From: Siphonodentalium dalli
Taxonomy: Eukaryota; Mollusca; Scaphopoda; Gadilida; Siphonodentaliidae
Reading direction: 5' to 3'
Assembly: GCA_032622095.1 (NCBI GenBank)
Contig: CP136066.1
Coordinates: forward strand, 228,414,961 to 228,478,960
DNA: 64,000 bases
Shown: positions 63,225-64,000 of the stretch, piece after piece
How positions within the stretch are numbered: the first letter of the stretch is position 1
Layout of the letters: every line of letters begins with the position of its first letter
Translations under genes and position numbers: made by a program
Notes under the pieces: generated by a model
Told to the model about the DNA's origin: nothing
Database searches by the model: none
Seen by the model: only the letters and a program-made list of their open reading frames with translations

Positions 63225-63410
63225 AGTGTGAGATAGCTTTATCACATGATCAAATAAACGCGAAGCAACGCAAAGTTTTCATCGAAAACAACAATCATAA
63301 ATTGCAGCAATCGAAAGTCATTTAAAGAAAGACATGCGCAGTTTCTTGTTTTTCTAGAAAGGAAGTTCTGTTTTTTTTGTGATTAGAGTTTCAACCTTAA
63401 CCCGTTCATA

Positions 63411-63577
63411 CAGTAATGCCCTAAATAATCGACTCCTTAACCACAGCAGAATTATAGGTAACTTTTAAGAGAGAGCTTTCCGATGAATGGCAACAAGCCA
63501 TATTTCCGACTAAATCCTGAAAAGTTACCCATAATTCTGCTGTGGTTAAGGAGTCGATTATTTAGGGCATTATACTG
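63411..63577. mobile_element. TA-1 foldback element, left arm shortened
   Basis: CAGTAATGCCCTAAATAATC to GGGCATTATACTG. The left arm lacks the inner 50 bp ('aacttttaagagagagcttt'). Confidence 0.84.
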
Positions 63578-64000
63578 TGACTGGTTTAATCCTGATTTCC
63601 AGGCTGGACTTTCTCGTTCAGTTCGCTTTCTCTCTCATTCATCTATGTTCTAACCCCTCCTACTCTTCACGCTTCTCAACATCTACCTATCATATAATTC
63701 CAACCAGAGAAGGGGCTTACGAGAGCACTTGCCCCCCCCCCCCCCCCCCTGTCCTGGCCCGGGGGAGTCTAGTGGGTACCCAAAATGTGCCCTCCTGACT
63801 GGTTTTCCACCCTTGCCATTTGGTGCTTCCGGCATTCCTGATTCCAATACATTAGCAAACACATAGTCAATCAGCCACTTTATACCCAATAGTCTTCGGT
63901 ATTCGGCCAATTTTGACTTTGAATATTCGGCCAACTCAACGAGCGAATATTCAAATAATATTTGAATGTTAGGACAATGTGAAAACGTGCAGCACATACC
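63578..64000. other. unassigned sequence with poly-C run
   Basis: A 17-19 base C run at about 63732-63749. A 104-codon minus-strand frame (63997-63683) crosses it and looks repeat-derived ('attcggccaa' occurs twice, inverted 'gaatattcgg'). No gene claimed. Confidence 0.35.

Noticed and set aside
63683-63997. 104-codon minus-strand frame at the window end
   Set aside because: Crosses a poly-C run and repeated 'attcggccaa' motifs; no domain or splice support.

Overview
The window is repeat-dominated eukaryotic (animal) DNA that contains part of one intron-rich gene on the minus strand. The gene has symmetric phase 1-1 exons encoding Kunitz/BPTI domains, papilin-type YGCC cassettes and an Ig domain, which is the make-up of a secreted metazoan extracellular-matrix protein. 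Dispersed repeats with phrases such as 'gggccataactctgg', 'agacggacgacgga' and 'tcgagtttttgaaaaactcgac', frequent 'tacatgtacatg', and an interstitial TTAGGG tract suggest a marine lophotrochozoan, most likely a mollusc (bivalve-like). This taxonomic call is inference from repeat style, not from a marker gene. No rRNA, tRNA, CRISPR array or prokaryotic gene is visible.

Gene, read right to left: a possible 36-bp acidic mini-exon (32583-32618), an Ig exon (28395-28679), an exon with six His/Glu-rich 14-residue repeats followed by one papilin-type cassette (25028-25480), a Kunitz exon (23266-23436), an exon with six near-identical 40-residue papilin-type cassettes (20870-21670), and a second Kunitz exon (18290-18457). 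Every exon starts and ends in phase 1, so each can be duplicated, lost or skipped without a frameshift. The start and end of the gene were not found.

Mobile elements fill most of the rest. They are non-autonomous and mostly palindromic (MITE/foldback type); no intact transposase was seen. I define these families from termini and target duplications. TTAA-flanked, piggyBac-like: TTAA-1 (CCCTTTACCCAACA ends, 13 copies), TTAA-2 (CCCTTTCATGA), TTAA-3 (short, CCCACAGGGAGCC), TTAA-4 (CCCTTTGAACCCGAG), TTAA-5 (CCCTTTCAGTGCCA), TTAA-6 (CCTCTTCGCTGC), TTAA-7 (AGGTACTCAATCC). TA-flanked, Tc1/mariner-like: TA-1 (CAGTAATGCCCTAAATAATC, 18 copies or pieces), TA-2 to TA-5. TAA-flanked, Harbinger-like: TAA-1 (GGCGACACCAA). 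An 8-bp-TSD hAT-like family (CAAGCCT...AGGCTTG). Several target duplications are confirmed inside the window by nested insertions or by duplicated segments that lack the element. Two 5'-truncated, frameshifted non-LTR retrotransposon fragments carry reverse-transcriptase C-terminal sequence.

Tandem repeats form large blocks: 78 bp (1.96-2.83 kb), 49 bp with higher-order order (5.0-7.05 kb), about 100 bp (18.4-18.8 kb), 47 bp (28.83-29.93 kb), 52 bp (31.7-32.3 kb), about 160 bp (33.8-34.4 kb), 55 bp (40.24-40.92 kb), 16 bp (46.5-46.66 kb), 20 bp (47.5-47.88 kb), 68 bp (56.4-57.9 kb) and degenerate TTAGGG (60.09-60.24 kb). Segmental duplications occur at 7.3-9.2, 37.6-41.3, 44.4-46.8 and 47.1-49.4 kb. 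Layout: 0-18 kb repeats; 18-33 kb the exon-bearing gene with its introns; 33-64 kb repeats with no gene recognised.
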